Source: Chryseobacterium sp. 52 (GTDB taxonomy: Bacteria; Bacteroidota; Bacteroidia; Flavobacteriales; Weeksellaceae). Taken from it: DNA of 64,000 nucleotides. Where the stretch lies: NCBI RefSeq assembly GCF_002754245.1, contig NZ_PEEX01000001.1, positions 310,001 through 374,000 on the forward strand. Reading direction: 5' to 3'. Position numbers and translations under genes: made by a program. Position 1 is the first letter of the stretch. Each line of letters opens with the position of its first letter. Below, in pieces: positions 18,395 to 28,923 of the stretch. Under the pieces are notes generated by a model. The model saw nothing but the letters and a program-made list of their open reading frames with translations. It was not told where the DNA came from and ran no database searches.

Positions 18395-19198
18395 TTAATT
18401 TCCTACGAAACGTTCCTGGTTGTTTCCATACGCCGCCGTAGTTCCTTTAAGATAATAATTTCCATACACGGTCAAAACTTTTGTACATGGATTAAATGAT
18501 GAAATCTGTGTTGCATCAGTAGACGGTTTAACCCAAATCTCAGCACCTACATATGGAGCCGAACTATATTTGGATCCAGTGTATTGATCCGGAACTGTAA
18601 CAATATATGTATCCGGATTGTAATTTAATACCAAATCAATGCCAGTATCTAAAAAGTCTTTAACTCTCAATTGATTCGTTGTAGAAGACTGAACAATATC
18701 ATAATTCCCGTTTACAGAATTCCAGAAGGCAACAGTGTTCTTGAAATTAGCATTCATAAGTGTTGCAGAACATTTCAATGACATCACCATTGTATAAGAC
18801 TGATAGTCAATGACTGAATTTTTAATGGTCCCAGACTGCAATGTAAAAGTTGCCTTTTTTGCAGTAACAGATGCTCCACTCTCTAATAATCTGATGGTAA
18901 ACACACCATTATTCTTTCCTGAAGGATTATCCGTCCCTTTAACAATTTGAAAATCCACTCCTTCTTTTGCCGTTGAACTTGGATCCAAAACTAATTTGAC
19001 TTCGTTATCTCCTGAAACAGTAGAAACTGTTCCATACGGTATATTAACATCTTTTTGCCCAATGCCCTGTTCTACAAACTGATCAGAACCGGCAGTAACA
19101 AAGTGTAAATAAGACTCTCCCTCATAATGAATAGCATCATTTGTACAAGATACAGTGAAACAGAAGAGTAATATAAATAAATAATTTATTGTTTTCAT
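18395..19198 (-). CDS. SusE-position surface lipoprotein
   Basis: A 267-residue lipoprotein: KTINYLFILLFCFTVSC ends in a lipobox with Cys18. Residues about 45-140 resemble a Calx-beta-like or Ig-like strand domain (VKLVLDPSSTAKEGVDFQIV, GVFTIRLLESGASVTAKKAT). The remainder is beta-rich and aromatic. It lies 19 nt after susD and is the third gene of a susC-susD operon, the position where SusE/SusF-like accessory glycan-binding lipoproteins often occur. It is not a sequence match to SusE that I can confirm; the role as an auxiliary surface binding protein is inferred from position and lipobox. Confidence 0.82.
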   Translation of the reverse strand: MKTINYLFILLFCFTVSCTNDAIHYEGESYLHFVTAGSDQFVEQGIGQKDVNIPYGTVSTVSGDNEVKLVLDPSSTAKEGVDFQIVKGTDNPSGKNNGVFTIRLLESGASVTAKKATFTLQSGTIKNSVIDYQSYTMVMSLKCSATLMNANFKNTVAFWNSVNGNYDIVQSSTTNQLRVKDFLDTGIDLVLNYNPDTYIVTVPDQYTGSKYSSAPYVGAEIWVKPSTDATQISSFNPCTKVLTVYGNYYLKGTTAAYGNNQERFVGN

Positions 19199-19217
19199 TT
19201 CTAATTTTTTAAAAAAA

Positions 19218-20846
19218 TTAATACCCCGGATTTTGTTGAATTGTTGGATTTCCTTGAGTTTCAGCTCTTGGAATAGGCAAAGATTTCATACGATAATCAT
19301 CGATTGGAATTGTCACAGGAATTGATTTAAGATCATCTGTCGGATCTCTGTCAATTGCAACTCCAGCGATAGCTCCAAGTCTTTTTAAATCCAAATACCT
19401 GTGTCCTTCCAGATAAAGATCTTTTCTTCTTTCCAAAAGAATATCTGCGTATGCAGTCGGCTTACCAGAATAAACAGGCAGAGTAACAGGATTAAGATAA
19501 TTTCTAGCATCCCTAATATTTTTCACATATCCGGCAGCCCCCGTAAAGTTCCCTTCTTCAACAGCACATTCTGCAAGAATAAAATACATTTCAGATAGCC
19601 TGAACACAGGAAGATCATTTCTCAATGGAGACTGAGACGCCACTTTTTCTCTATAAATATCTGTAGAAATCGGATCTGGCACCAACTTAGGTCTTCCCGG
19701 ATATTTATCCAATACCAATACATCTGCATCTCTATAAGTCGTAAGAGTTGCATAGTTAGCATCTATTTTAGCTGTTGGATCAATATAAGCATATCTTCTA
19801 ATATCACCATTAACCTGGGTAAGCAAATTAAAGGTTCTCCTTCCCATATCATATAAAATAGATCCGTTTAATGCTGATGAATTTGAAGCAAATATACTTC
19901 CGACATTCCCCCAAGTTCCTACTATAGGTCTATTTAATGCAAATATAATCTCACCTTGGCTCGTATTATTCAGCATCTTCGCATATGGGTTTCTGGTTAG
20001 ATAATCATTCAATGCTTTGTGTGCAGTATTATTTTGCGCTAAACTTCCTGCAGCAGAGCCAGGAATGGAAGCATTAACCAAAGGAGTTAAGACTAACCCA
20101 GAAGAGCTCAGTACAGCTTGTGCAGCAACTTTAGCCTGAGGATACATTCCTCTGTACAGATAATATCTTGCTTTAAACGCATTTAAAAAATTCTTACCAA
20201 TTCTGAAATAATCACCATTAACCGCTGACAAATTAGTATCAGCGTATGCTATATCAGCATCAATAAAAGAAAAAATGGCTGAATTATTAACCCTTGGCGT
20301 CGTTTCTGACAAACCAGGAACATGATCAATCAACATCACACCCAAGGCGTTAGGATCTTTCATATCTGTAGAAAAATAGGACAGAAGTGTAAAATAAGAA
20401 AATGCTCTTACCAGTCTTGCCTGAGCTAATATATTATTATACTTGGCTTGATCACCAGAAGGCGGTGTTATTTTAGCGGCTCCTTCCATAAGCCTGTTCA
20501 CTCTGTTGATTGTTGTATAGTTTCCTAGCCAAATACCAGCTGTAGGACCATTTGTAACATCCAGATAAAACTGATGTGCACTTAATGCCAGTTCAGAGTT
20601 CAGTGGTCCCATTCCCAATTCATCAGTAAATTGCGCTGAGAGAAATAAATTATTTGTTATATCCAACCCCGCATATACAGATCCGTTAAGATACTTGTTC
20701 ATATCTTCGGTATTTACAAACGTATTTTCCGCATTCAGCTCCCCATCTTGAATAATATCTAATGCATCATTACATGAAGATAAACTCACAGAAACAAATG
20801 CGGATAATATTGCTATTTTAAAAATATTTTTCATATTGAAATTCAT
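19218..20846 (-). CDS. RagB/SusD-family nutrient-binding lipoprotein
   Basis: Partner of the SusC encoded 14 nt upstream. The signal peptide KNIFKIAILSAFVSVSLSSC ends in a lipobox; an ATG at 20834 would give the more usual short n-region and may be the true start. SusD features include ILAQARLVRAFSYFTLLSYF, the helical core, FRLSEMYFILAECAVEEGNF, and near the C-terminus ERRKDLYLEGHRYLDLKRLG, a strongly conserved SusD segment. It ends TQGNPTIQQNPGY, a common SusD tail. 542 residues. The imported substrate is not evident. Confidence 0.96.
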   Translation of the reverse strand: MNFNMKNIFKIAILSAFVSVSLSSCNDALDIIQDGELNAENTFVNTEDMNKYLNGSVYAGLDITNNLFLSAQFTDELGMGPLNSELALSAHQFYLDVTNGPTAGIWLGNYTTINRVNRLMEGAAKITPPSGDQAKYNNILAQARLVRAFSYFTLLSYFSTDMKDPNALGVMLIDHVPGLSETTPRVNNSAIFSFIDADIAYADTNLSAVNGDYFRIGKNFLNAFKARYYLYRGMYPQAKVAAQAVLSSSGLVLTPLVNASIPGSAAGSLAQNNTAHKALNDYLTRNPYAKMLNNTSQGEIIFALNRPIVGTWGNVGSIFASNSSALNGSILYDMGRRTFNLLTQVNGDIRRYAYIDPTAKIDANYATLTTYRDADVLVLDKYPGRPKLVPDPISTDIYREKVASQSPLRNDLPVFRLSEMYFILAECAVEEGNFTGAAGYVKNIRDARNYLNPVTLPVYSGKPTAYADILLERRKDLYLEGHRYLDLKRLGAIAGVAIDRDPTDDLKSIPVTIPIDDYRMKSLPIPRAETQGNPTIQQNPGY

Positions 20847-20860
20847 TAATAATAATAAAA

Positions 20861-23719
20861 TTAAAAATCTAAGTTAACCCCAAGCGAGAATGTTCTCGGG
20901 TTAGGATATACACTTAAAGGAAATGTTCCTAATCCTTCAGGGTCATACCCTCTCCATTTTGACCAAGTCATAATATTCTCACCCTGAACAAAAATCTTCG
21001 CAGACTTAATTACAGAATTCTCGTTAAAAAACTTCTTTGGAACACTGTACCCCAATGAAATATTTTTCAATCTCAAATATGATGCATCAAACAGTAATCT
21101 ATCTGTAATACTTGATACAGGTGCATTCAAAGAAGGAATATCGGTATCACGATTATCCGGTGTCCACGCATTCAATAAGTCTGCAGACACATTATTCCCA
21201 GAACGCATATAAGCAGGGTTTAGAGCCCAGGATAGCTGATTATCAGATCTCCAGAATTTAGCCTGGAAAGAAAATAACACATCCAGGAAAAAGCCTTTAA
21301 ACTCACTATTCAACCCAAAACCTCCTGTATATTTAGGAAAGTAATTCTTGCCTGTTTTTCTTCTGTCTTTATCTAAAGCCTGTTCAGAAACATTTCCGTT
21401 TGAGTCCAGATAAAGTTCGTTTCCGTTATTAGGATTAACACCAAGATAAGGAACAAGATTCCATTCATTAATGGTTCCTCCTTCTTCCAGAAGCAACGAA
21501 CCTGTCGTTACAGGAATCAAAAGCTTAGTAATTTTATTTTCGTTATATGATGCGTTAGCAAAAAGAGTCAATTTGTAGTTTTGATTAGAAAGTACATTAT
21601 ATCTCAACACAAGCTCTACCCCTTCGTTTTTAAGGCTTCCATAATTGCCTCTGTAGTTATATTGACCAAGGATAGCAGATGATGGAATGTTATAGTAAAG
21701 CATTTCTGTATTCTTTCTATAAACATCTACATTCCCTTCAAGTTTATTTTTAAGGATTCTGAAATCCAATCCAATATTCCCTTGCTTTATTTCCTCCCAT
21801 TGTACAGTAGCATTAGCAAAATTATTTAAAAAGTATCCTGGTGTGTTACCATATCCATTTGCTACCACATTAATTTCTCTACTGATACCTGTTGCAAGTA
21901 ATAGTGGGTTTGTATCATCGCCAGCAGCAATAATGTTAGCATTTCCTTGTGTACCGTAAGAAGCTCTTAGTTTCAGCATATCAAAGAATGACCCGCTCAT
22001 AAATCCTTCCTTATCAATATTCCAACGTCCTCCTACAGACCAGAAAGTTCCCCATTTGCTTCCAGGAGCAAATCTATAACTTCCGTCTCTTCTTAATGTT
22101 CCACTGAAACCATACTTATCTGCAAAATCATAATCTGCAGTAGCAAAATAAGATAATGCTCCAGCTGTCACTTTAGTTGCACCTACTGCTGGTAAATAAA
22201 TATCTTTATCAGGATCAAAGGCAATATACCCTACTCCTGTACCAATGGCAAACGTTTTTGGATCCAATCCGTTCTGAACCTGGCCACTGGAATAAAAATG
22301 AACTTTATTATATTCCATGTAAGCCCCAAGTCCTATTGTATGTTCCCCAAATACTTTATTATAATTAACACTTGTTACAGTTGTGAAGTTCAATTCTCTT
22401 GAATTGCTTATCGTTTCACTACCTCCATATTCTATTCCGGCATTTGAAGCTACCACTATTGAAAGATAACCGTTGGGATGTCTTCCTGCAAAAGAGTTTC
22501 CATATTTAACATCCGCTCCTGTTCTGTTATTTAAAGTAATATCATCGGTAATTTTGTAAGAAGTAGTTGTACTTGCAAAAATTGAAGTTTCATTAAATTT
22601 ACCAAATACGGACTGATCCCCTTTCAATACATCTTCTAAGACATAGGCAAAATTTCCATTTGCCGAAGAAGCATTCCCTATAGCATTAAACAAATCCCTA
22701 CCATTACCGTATTGACCCGATTTCAGATATGGCAAAGCAATGAATGACCCAAGTAATGGGTTCTGAACAACATTCCCATTGATTCCTGAGTTGTTTTCTT
22801 GATTTAACTGACTTCTTTTAGAATATCCCAAGCCAATGATAGCCGTATAATTAAATCTTTTATCTTCAGATCGGCCTGTAATATTATTTCTAAATGTAAA
22901 TCTTTGGAATTTTGTATTCGGAACAAGACCACCCTGCTCTAAATATCCCAAAGAGGAATATACTGACGTATTTTCACCTCCAAAAGTTGCTGAAATATTA
23001 TGTTGTTGTGTAACATCTGCTTTAAAGAAGGTTTTTTCCCAATTCGTATTTATATCAAAATCCGCAATCTGCTGATCAGTCATTGTCGCCCCTTTCAGCA
23101 CTCCTCCATTCTTTTGAATCTTAAGCAACTGATGCGAATCAGCAATATTATACTTATTCTTAGGCATCACACTCACTCCTGTCAAAGCAGAATAGCTTAG
23201 TTTCAACTTAGAATTGAACTTTCCACCTTTAGTCCTTACAAGTAATACTCCATTTGCACCTCTGTTACCATAAATAGAAGTCGCTGCAGCATCTCTCAAG
23301 ATTGAGATCGATTCAATATCCTCTGAGTTTAAGTTTCTAAACTGATTAGCCCCTGTAGGAACCCCATCAATAATTACCAAGGGTTCAGTATCGGCTGAAA
23401 GTGATGAAATACCTCTGATTACCAAATCAATTTTTGCAGAACCAGGAGAGCCTGAATTCGATGCAATTGTCACTCCCGGAGCAGAACCCTGTAATGAGTT
23501 TAAGAAACTCACATTAGGTCTGTTTTCCATAACCTCAGCACTAACTGTAGTATTCGCACTTACATCTTTAGGTTTCGTAGAGGTTCTATTGTAACCAAGA
23601 ATAACAACTTCTTCAATTTTTTTTGTATCAGCAGTATCAGGTTTTTTTTTCTGAGCGTCGTACATTCCATTTATGAAAAACAGAACACCCACACTCAACA
23701 CACGTAATTTACTATTCAT
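20861..23719 (-). CDS. SusC/RagA-family TonB-linked outer-membrane receptor
   Basis: 952 residues from the chosen ATG at 23719. The N-terminus NSKLRVLSVGVLFFINGMYDAQ parallels that of the other susC (NVKLRVLSAGALFFLGQIAYAQ). Next come IEEVVILGYNR (TonB-box-like), a plug with IRGISSLSADTEPLVIIDG and LRDAAATSIYGNRGANGVL, and a barrel ending RTFSLGVNLDF. Another in-frame ATG at 23743 lies immediately beside the -7 element and would be at or upstream of the transcription start, so it cannot be used. The gene leads a susC-susD-lipoprotein operon. Like the other SusC proteins here it lacks the N-terminal beta-sandwich domain. Confidence 0.96.
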   Translation of the reverse strand: MNSKLRVLSVGVLFFINGMYDAQKKKPDTADTKKIEEVVILGYNRTSTKPKDVSANTTVSAEVMENRPNVSFLNSLQGSAPGVTIASNSGSPGSAKIDLVIRGISSLSADTEPLVIIDGVPTGANQFRNLNSEDIESISILRDAAATSIYGNRGANGVLLVRTKGGKFNSKLKLSYSALTGVSVMPKNKYNIADSHQLLKIQKNGGVLKGATMTDQQIADFDINTNWEKTFFKADVTQQHNISATFGGENTSVYSSLGYLEQGGLVPNTKFQRFTFRNNITGRSEDKRFNYTAIIGLGYSKRSQLNQENNSGINGNVVQNPLLGSFIALPYLKSGQYGNGRDLFNAIGNASSANGNFAYVLEDVLKGDQSVFGKFNETSIFASTTTSYKITDDITLNNRTGADVKYGNSFAGRHPNGYLSIVVASNAGIEYGGSETISNSRELNFTTVTSVNYNKVFGEHTIGLGAYMEYNKVHFYSSGQVQNGLDPKTFAIGTGVGYIAFDPDKDIYLPAVGATKVTAGALSYFATADYDFADKYGFSGTLRRDGSYRFAPGSKWGTFWSVGGRWNIDKEGFMSGSFFDMLKLRASYGTQGNANIIAAGDDTNPLLLATGISREINVVANGYGNTPGYFLNNFANATVQWEEIKQGNIGLDFRILKNKLEGNVDVYRKNTEMLYYNIPSSAILGQYNYRGNYGSLKNEGVELVLRYNVLSNQNYKLTLFANASYNENKITKLLIPVTTGSLLLEEGGTINEWNLVPYLGVNPNNGNELYLDSNGNVSEQALDKDRRKTGKNYFPKYTGGFGLNSEFKGFFLDVLFSFQAKFWRSDNQLSWALNPAYMRSGNNVSADLLNAWTPDNRDTDIPSLNAPVSSITDRLLFDASYLRLKNISLGYSVPKKFFNENSVIKSAKIFVQGENIMTWSKWRGYDPEGLGTFPLSVYPNPRTFSLGVNLDF

Positions 23720-23745
23720 ATTAACAAATTTTAATATCCACATGA

Positions 23746-23777
23746 CAAATATGTTAATAAATCTTAATATTTACAAA
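23746..23777 (-). promoter_or_regulatory. Promoter of susC (20861-23719)
   Basis: The minus strand reads TTTG (23777-23774), a 20-nt spacer, CATATTTG (23753-23746). The block TTTATTAACATATTTG and the later TATTAAAATTTGTTAATATGAA around the start are shared with the other susC gene. Confidence 0.6.
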
Positions 23778-24552
23778 TAACACAATAAATTACTATCAAT
23801 CTCACTTATTCATTCTTCAATTATCCCATATTAATGAATAATTATTAATCAATAAAACCATAAAATAATTACACATAAAACAATAAAAATGCAAAATTGA
23901 ATACAAAAATCAAAAACATAAACAAAAACCAAAATGACAATTTAGAATCATTATAAATTAATATGAGTCGAAAAACCGACTTTAATCACAATAGTATGAC
24001 TTTCAAATATTTACAATTTAAAATGCGAAAAAAGCATGAGTCTACAATTACTCCTTCTCCGTAATACCAAGGGTTGCCAATGATTTTTAACATAATTATT
24101 TGTTAAAAAAACAAGGTATTTTTACAACCACAGGTAACTTCCTTTATTTCAACCCTTAAACGTGTTAAAATTTCAATTTCTCAGTCAATTTTAACCATTT
24201 TAATCCTTATCATTGGTTATTATAGTAATCAAATTTATTCTCATTTAAAAAATATGCTCTTTAATTTTAGCAGAAACAAAGCCTCATTTTTCAAAACAAA
24301 TTTTTAGAATTATCATACATATTAAACCTGTTGTATATTTGATATTCTTTGCATCACTTCCACAACTCATTCGTTATTCACATACCAATTGTTCATTGTC
24401 GGCATTTTGTAACGTCAACAGCTTTTCATTTTTTAACCATAATTCACAATGGAAATATTAAATATTATACATACACATTCCCTATATCATTAGCAGATAA
24501 TTGAATACATCTCTCAAATTATATTAACCACAAAGAATCAAAAAAATTGCTC
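23778..24552. other. Long AT-rich intergenic region
   Basis: About 775 bp between the susC promoter and the infB terminator with no open frame of coding character on either strand. I see only weak features: a short hairpin AGTCG-AAAAAC-CGACT near 23967-23982, and several A/T runs. It may be the remnant of a lost gene or a regulatory spacer; nothing in it supports a call. Confidence 0.6.
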
Positions 24553-24554
24553 AT

Positions 24555-24590
24555 AAAAAAAAGCCACTTTCCTAAAAAAGTGGCTTTCAT
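24555..24590 (-). terminator. Terminator of the rimP-nusA-infB operon
   Basis: AAAGCCACTTT and AAAGTGGCTTT form an 11-bp perfect stem with a 6-nt loop, followed on the minus strand by a T-run. It lies about 20 nt past the infB stop. Confidence 0.88.
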
Positions 24591-24610
24591 TTATTTATAG
24601 TTTAAAACTA

Positions 24611-27592
24611 TTATTTCAGTTTCTTCTTAACAGCTACTTGTTCGTATACTTCAAGAATATCTCCGATTTCAATATCGTTGTAACCTTTCAGGTTCAGACC
24701 ACATTCGTAACCTTTGGTTACTTCTCTTACGTCATCTTTGAAACGCTTCAAGCTTTCCAATTCACCGTCAAATTTCACAATACCATCTCTCAGTACTCTT
24801 ACTTTTGAACTTCTGGCTACTTTACCTGAAAGAACCATACATCCAGCAATTGTTCCTACTTTAGAGATTTTGAATACTTCTCTGATCTCAACATTACCCA
24901 TTACCTGTTCCTTGATCTCAGGAGAAAGCATACCTTCCATGGCTTCTTTAACCTCATCAATTGCAGCATAAATTACTGAATATGTTCTGATCTCGATTTC
25001 TTCTCTATCAGCTAATTCTTTAGCATTAGCACCAGCTCTTACGTTAAATCCGATGATAATTGCATCAGAAGCAGTTGCTAAGTTAACGTCAGATTCTGTA
25101 ATCTGTCCAACTCCTTTATGAAGGATATTTACGTTAATTTCTGCTGTAGATAATCTCTGTAACTGGTCAGACAATGCTTCTACTGAACCATCCACGTCAC
25201 CTTTAAGGATAATATTCAATTCTTTGAACTCTCCCAGGGCGATTCTTCTTCCAAGTTCTTCAAGCGTAGTATGCTTCTTAGTTCTTATTGAAAGCTCTCT
25301 CTGAAGTTGTTCTCTCTTATTAGCAATCGTCTTAGCTTCACTTTCATCTGCATATACCTTAAACTTATCACCTGCTGTAGGTGCACCATCCAGACCTAAA
25401 ATAGTAACAGGAATTGACGGACCAGCTTCTGTAAGGTTTCTACCTCTTTCATCAAGCATTGCTTTTACCTTACCGTGATTTTTACCGGCAACTACATAAT
25501 CTCCAACCTTCAAAGTACCGGTCTGTACCAACATAGTGGCCACATATCCTCTACCTTTATCTAATGAAGCTTCAATTACAACACCTTGAGCAGCTCTATC
25601 AGGATTAGCTTTTAGAACAAGCATTTCTGCCTGAAGCAATACTTTTTCCAATAGAACATCCATATTGTTACCAAACTTCGCAGAAATTTCCTGCGCCTGA
25701 ACATTTCCACCCCATTCTTCTACTAAGATATTCATCCCAGAAAGTTGCTGACGAATATTATCAGGATTAGCACTTGGTCTATCTACTTTGTTCAATGCAA
25801 TAATCATTGGTACTCCTGCTGCCTGTGCGTGAGAAATTGCTTCTCTCGTTTGTGGCATTACATCATCATCCGCTGCAATTACAATAATTGCGATATCGGT
25901 GATCTGAGCACCTCTGGCTCTCATTGCCGTAAAGGCTTCGTGACCCGGTGTATCTAAGAATGTAATTCTCTGTCCGTTTTCTAATTTTACATTATAAGCT
26001 CCAATGTGCTGTGTAATACCACCTGATTCACCAGCAATAACATTTGTTTTTCTGATGTAGTCAAGTAGGGACGTCTTACCGTGGTCAACGTGACCCATTA
26101 CTGTTACAATTGGTGCTCTTGGAGAAAGATCCTCCTCAGTATCCATATCTTCTTCAGATTCAACTTCTTCAAGATCTGCATCTGAGAATTCAATTTTAAA
26201 TCCAAATTCATCGGCTACTAACAATAAGGTATCAGCTTCCAGCCTTTGGTTCATGGTTACCATTACTCCAAGAGAGAAACAAGCAGAAATAACTTCTGTA
26301 GGAGAAACGTTCATTAAACTTGCCAATTCACCTACTGTGATGAACTCGGTTACTTTTAATGTTCTGTCCTGAGCATCAATTTCCTGCTGACGTTCATCCT
26401 GTTCTCTACGGTATGTTCTCTTGTCTTTTCTGTGTTTTGCAGATTTAGACTTACCTCCTTTGTTGGTAAGCTTTTCAAGGGTTTCCTTGATCTGGTTTTT
26501 AACCTGCTCGTCAGTAAGCTCAACAGGCATAGTTCTTTGTCCTGGCCTGTTGTTGTTTCCACCGCCTGGGCCTTTTTTGAATCCACCTCCCTGACCTGGA
26601 GGACGGTTTCCTTGGTTATTTCCAAAACGGTTTCCGCCTGGACCTCCTTGTCCTGGTGGACGGTTTCCTCCTGGACCTCCTTGTCCCGGTGGACGGTTTC
26701 CTCCTGGGCCACCTTGTCCTGGTGGACGGTTTCCGCCCGGACCTCCCTGGTTATTGTTATTATTTCCTGAGTTTTGATTATTCCCTTGTCCCTGTTGGTT
26801 ATTCGGTCCTCCTGGTTTTTCAATTCTCTTTCTTTTCTTTTTAGCTCCAGAACCAGGTTTTGGGGCAAATTGCGTTAAGTCTATCTTTTCACCAACGATC
26901 TTAGGACCATCAAGCTTCTGATAAACGGTTTCAATTTTCTGAGGTTCCTGAGATTCAGGCTCAGCTGGTTTTTGAGGTTCTGCCTTTTTTTCAGCAACAG
27001 GCTCTGGCTGCTTTGGAGTTTCTTTCACAGGTTCTGCCGGTTTTTCCTCTTCTTTTTTCTCCTCCATCTTGGGTTTATCTTTTTTTACAGGTCTATTTCT
27101 AGATTCTATTTGGGACAGATCTATTTTATCCAGAACTTTGAATTCCTGTTTTTCAGGAGCTGCTTTAACTTCCGGTTCAACCACAACTTCTTCTTTCTTC
27201 TCTTCAACAGGTGCTGCTACCGGTACTACTGGTGCTACAACTACCGGCGCTACCGGCACTGCTTCAACTTCGGGAGTTTTAGGTTCAAGATCTATTTTAC
27301 CTAAAATTCTAGTTTCTGGTTTATTTGCTTTAGCTCTTATTACTTCAGGGGTTTTCTTTTCTTCAATTTCCAGTTTTTCTTCCGGAACTTTTGTGATCAC
27401 CACCTCATGGGAAGCCTTTCTTTGTTCACCGTCTTTGGCAAACTCAGCCTCCAATGCAGAATATGCCGCTTCTTCTAATTGAGCGTTAGGATTACTTTCA
27501 ACCACGAAGTCTTTGGACTGTAAAAATTCCACTAGTCGCGACATCGATATGTTAAATTCCTTAACCGCTTTATTTAATCTTATTTTTGGCAT
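24611..27592 (-). CDS. infB: Translation initiation factor IF-2
   Basis: GTPase that brings initiator tRNA to the 30S subunit and promotes subunit joining. 993 residues. Residues 1-50 form the IF2-N domain; 60-400 are a disordered, charged and Gly/Pro/Asn-rich linker holding an 11-residue tandem repeat ([11 protein letters not shown], residues about 283-330) and three separated KIDL motifs (99-102, 156-159, 236-239). A second IF2-N-like segment lies at about 412-460, and the G domain begins with GHVDHGKT at 500-507, followed by DTPGHEAF and NKVDRP. The C-terminal domains end [13 protein letters not shown]. It is the last gene of rimP-nusA-infB and is followed by a strong terminator. Confidence 0.98.
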   Translation of the reverse strand: MPKIRLNKAVKEFNISMSRLVEFLQSKDFVVESNPNAQLEEAAYSALEAEFAKDGEQRKASHEVVITKVPEEKLEIEEKKTPEVIRAKANKPETRILGKIDLEPKTPEVEAVPVAPVVVAPVVPVAAPVEEKKEEVVVEPEVKAAPEKQEFKVLDKIDLSQIESRNRPVKKDKPKMEEKKEEEKPAEPVKETPKQPEPVAEKKAEPQKPAEPESQEPQKIETVYQKLDGPKIVGEKIDLTQFAPKPGSGAKKKRKRIEKPGGPNNQQGQGNNQNSGNNNNNQGGPGGNRPPGQGGPGGNRPPGQGGPGGNRPPGQGGPGGNRFGNNQGNRPPGQGGGFKKGPGGGNNNRPGQRTMPVELTDEQVKNQIKETLEKLTNKGGKSKSAKHRKDKRTYRREQDERQQEIDAQDRTLKVTEFITVGELASLMNVSPTEVISACFSLGVMVTMNQRLEADTLLLVADEFGFKIEFSDADLEEVESEEDMDTEEDLSPRAPIVTVMGHVDHGKTSLLDYIRKTNVIAGESGGITQHIGAYNVKLENGQRITFLDTPGHEAFTAMRARGAQITDIAIIVIAADDDVMPQTREAISHAQAAGVPMIIALNKVDRPSANPDNIRQQLSGMNILVEEWGGNVQAQEISAKFGNNMDVLLEKVLLQAEMLVLKANPDRAAQGVVIEASLDKGRGYVATMLVQTGTLKVGDYVVAGKNHGKVKAMLDERGRNLTEAGPSIPVTILGLDGAPTAGDKFKVYADESEAKTIANKREQLQRELSIRTKKHTTLEELGRRIALGEFKELNIILKGDVDGSVEALSDQLQRLSTAEINVNILHKGVGQITESDVNLATASDAIIIGFNVRAGANAKELADREEIEIRTYSVIYAAIDEVKEAMEGMLSPEIKEQVMGNVEIREVFKISKVGTIAGCMVLSGKVARSSKVRVLRDGIVKFDGELESLKRFKDDVREVTKGYECGLNLKGYNDIEIGDILEVYEQVAVKKKLK
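26629..26747. repeat. 33-bp tandem repeat within infB (about 3.6 copies)
   Basis: Units start at 26629, 26662 and 26695, with a partial unit from 26728. They differ by a few third-position changes and encode the 11-residue repeat [11 protein letters not shown]. Such a repeat can change copy number by slippage without shifting the reading frame. Confidence 0.85.
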
Positions 27593-27672
27593 CTATTATA
27601 TTTACTATTTTTTTTAATTCTTAAAATTAAAGTATTTCTTTTTACTGTTTATTAAAATTTATTTTCAAAATC

Positions 27673-28908
27673 TTAATCTTCAAATTCTTCTCTTAGAATA
27701 CGTTTTACATCTTCAATAGTTTCCTCTTCCAAGTCAACCATTTTTATAAGACTTTCGGTATCCTTATCCAGTACTGATTTCGCAGTAGTAAGACCCACTT
27801 TCTTAAATTCATCCAAAATCCACTGTTCGATATCGTCGTTAAATTCTCTCAAATCAACGTCGTCATCCTCACTAGCTTCTCTATATACATCAATTTCATA
27901 ACCAGACAACCAAGAAGCCAGTCTGATATTCTGTCCTTGTTTTCCGATCACTTTAGAAATTTCTTCAACAGGAGTATATACTAACGCATAGTTGGTCTCC
28001 TCATTGATGTCAATTTTATTGACAGTTACATTTCCTAAAGCTCTCTTCACCATAATTTCAGGGTTTTTAGACCACTGAATCACATCGATGTTTTCATTTC
28101 TCAACTCTCTTACAACTCCGTGAATTCTGGATCCTTTCACCCCCACACAGGCACCTACAGGATCTATTCTGTCATCATAAGCATCTACTGCAATCTTCGC
28201 CTTCTCACCAGGAATTCTTACTACTTTTTTAAGCATAATAGTTCCGTCCTGGATCTCAGGAATTTCCAGCTCTAATAATTTCTCTAGGAATTTAGGTGCA
28301 GTTCTGGAAATAATAATCTGAGGTTTTGAACCTTTAAAATCTACTGTTTCAACAATAGCTCTGATATTTTCGCCCTTTTTAAAGAAGTCAGACGGGATCT
28401 GGTTTTCTTTCGGCAAAATGAATTCATTCTCTTCATCATCCAATAAGATCACATGTTTGTGACGGATGTGGTGGATTTCTCCAATCACAATCTCCCCGAT
28501 CTTGTCTCTGAACTGCTCATAAAGCATTGCATTATTATGCTCCTGAAGTTTTGTTGCCAGGATCTGCTTTAAGGTAAGGATATTTCTTCTTCCCAATTGG
28601 GCAACAGGAATCTCCATCGTAAAATCTTCACCTACTTCAAAAGTAGGGTCAATTTTCTTCGCTTCAGAAAGTTCGATTTCCAGATCATCATCTTCAGACA
28701 TCTCGTCTTCTACAATCGTTTTATTTAAAAATATCTGAAAATCTCCTTTATCAGGGTTCACAATTACATCAAAATGATCATCTGAATCAAATCTCTTTCT
28801 CAAAAGAGTCTTCAGTGAATCTTCAATAATTGCCATAAGATCAATCTTACTGATCCCCTTTTCGTCTTTAAAATCACCAAAGGATTCAATCAACGCTATA
28901 TTATCCAT
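27673..28908 (-). CDS. nusA: Transcription termination/antitermination factor NusA
   Basis: RNA polymerase-associated factor that controls pausing, termination and antitermination. 411 residues in the usual order: an N-terminal RNAP-binding domain (about 1-130, with SLKTLLRKRF), an S1 domain (about 135-205, IGEIVIGEIHHIRHKHVILL) and two KH domains (about 210-350; VGACVGVKGSRIHGVVREL and SKVIGKQGQNIRLASWLSG). It lacks the C-terminal acidic repeats found in E. coli NusA, as is normal outside Gammaproteobacteria. It lies 15 nt downstream of rimP and 80 nt before infB, the conserved operon order. Confidence 0.98.
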   Translation of the reverse strand: MDNIALIESFGDFKDEKGISKIDLMAIIEDSLKTLLRKRFDSDDHFDVIVNPDKGDFQIFLNKTIVEDEMSEDDDLEIELSEAKKIDPTFEVGEDFTMEIPVAQLGRRNILTLKQILATKLQEHNNAMLYEQFRDKIGEIVIGEIHHIRHKHVILLDDEENEFILPKENQIPSDFFKKGENIRAIVETVDFKGSKPQIIISRTAPKFLEKLLELEIPEIQDGTIMLKKVVRIPGEKAKIAVDAYDDRIDPVGACVGVKGSRIHGVVRELRNENIDVIQWSKNPEIMVKRALGNVTVNKIDINEETNYALVYTPVEEISKVIGKQGQNIRLASWLSGYEIDVYREASEDDDVDLREFNDDIEQWILDEFKKVGLTTAKSVLDKDTESLIKMVDLEEETIEDVKRILREEFED

Positions 28909-28923
28909 CTATTCTTTTTTCTT

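Noticed and set aside
26629..26747. Regular repeats that could suggest a CRISPR array
   Set aside because: The units are direct, without spacers, and encode an in-frame protein repeat in infB; no cas genes are present.
26356..26868. Open frames on both strands overlapping the infB repeat region
   Set aside because: They follow from the low-complexity Gly/Pro/Asn repeat; infB in its own frame has all the domain motifs, and the alternatives have none.
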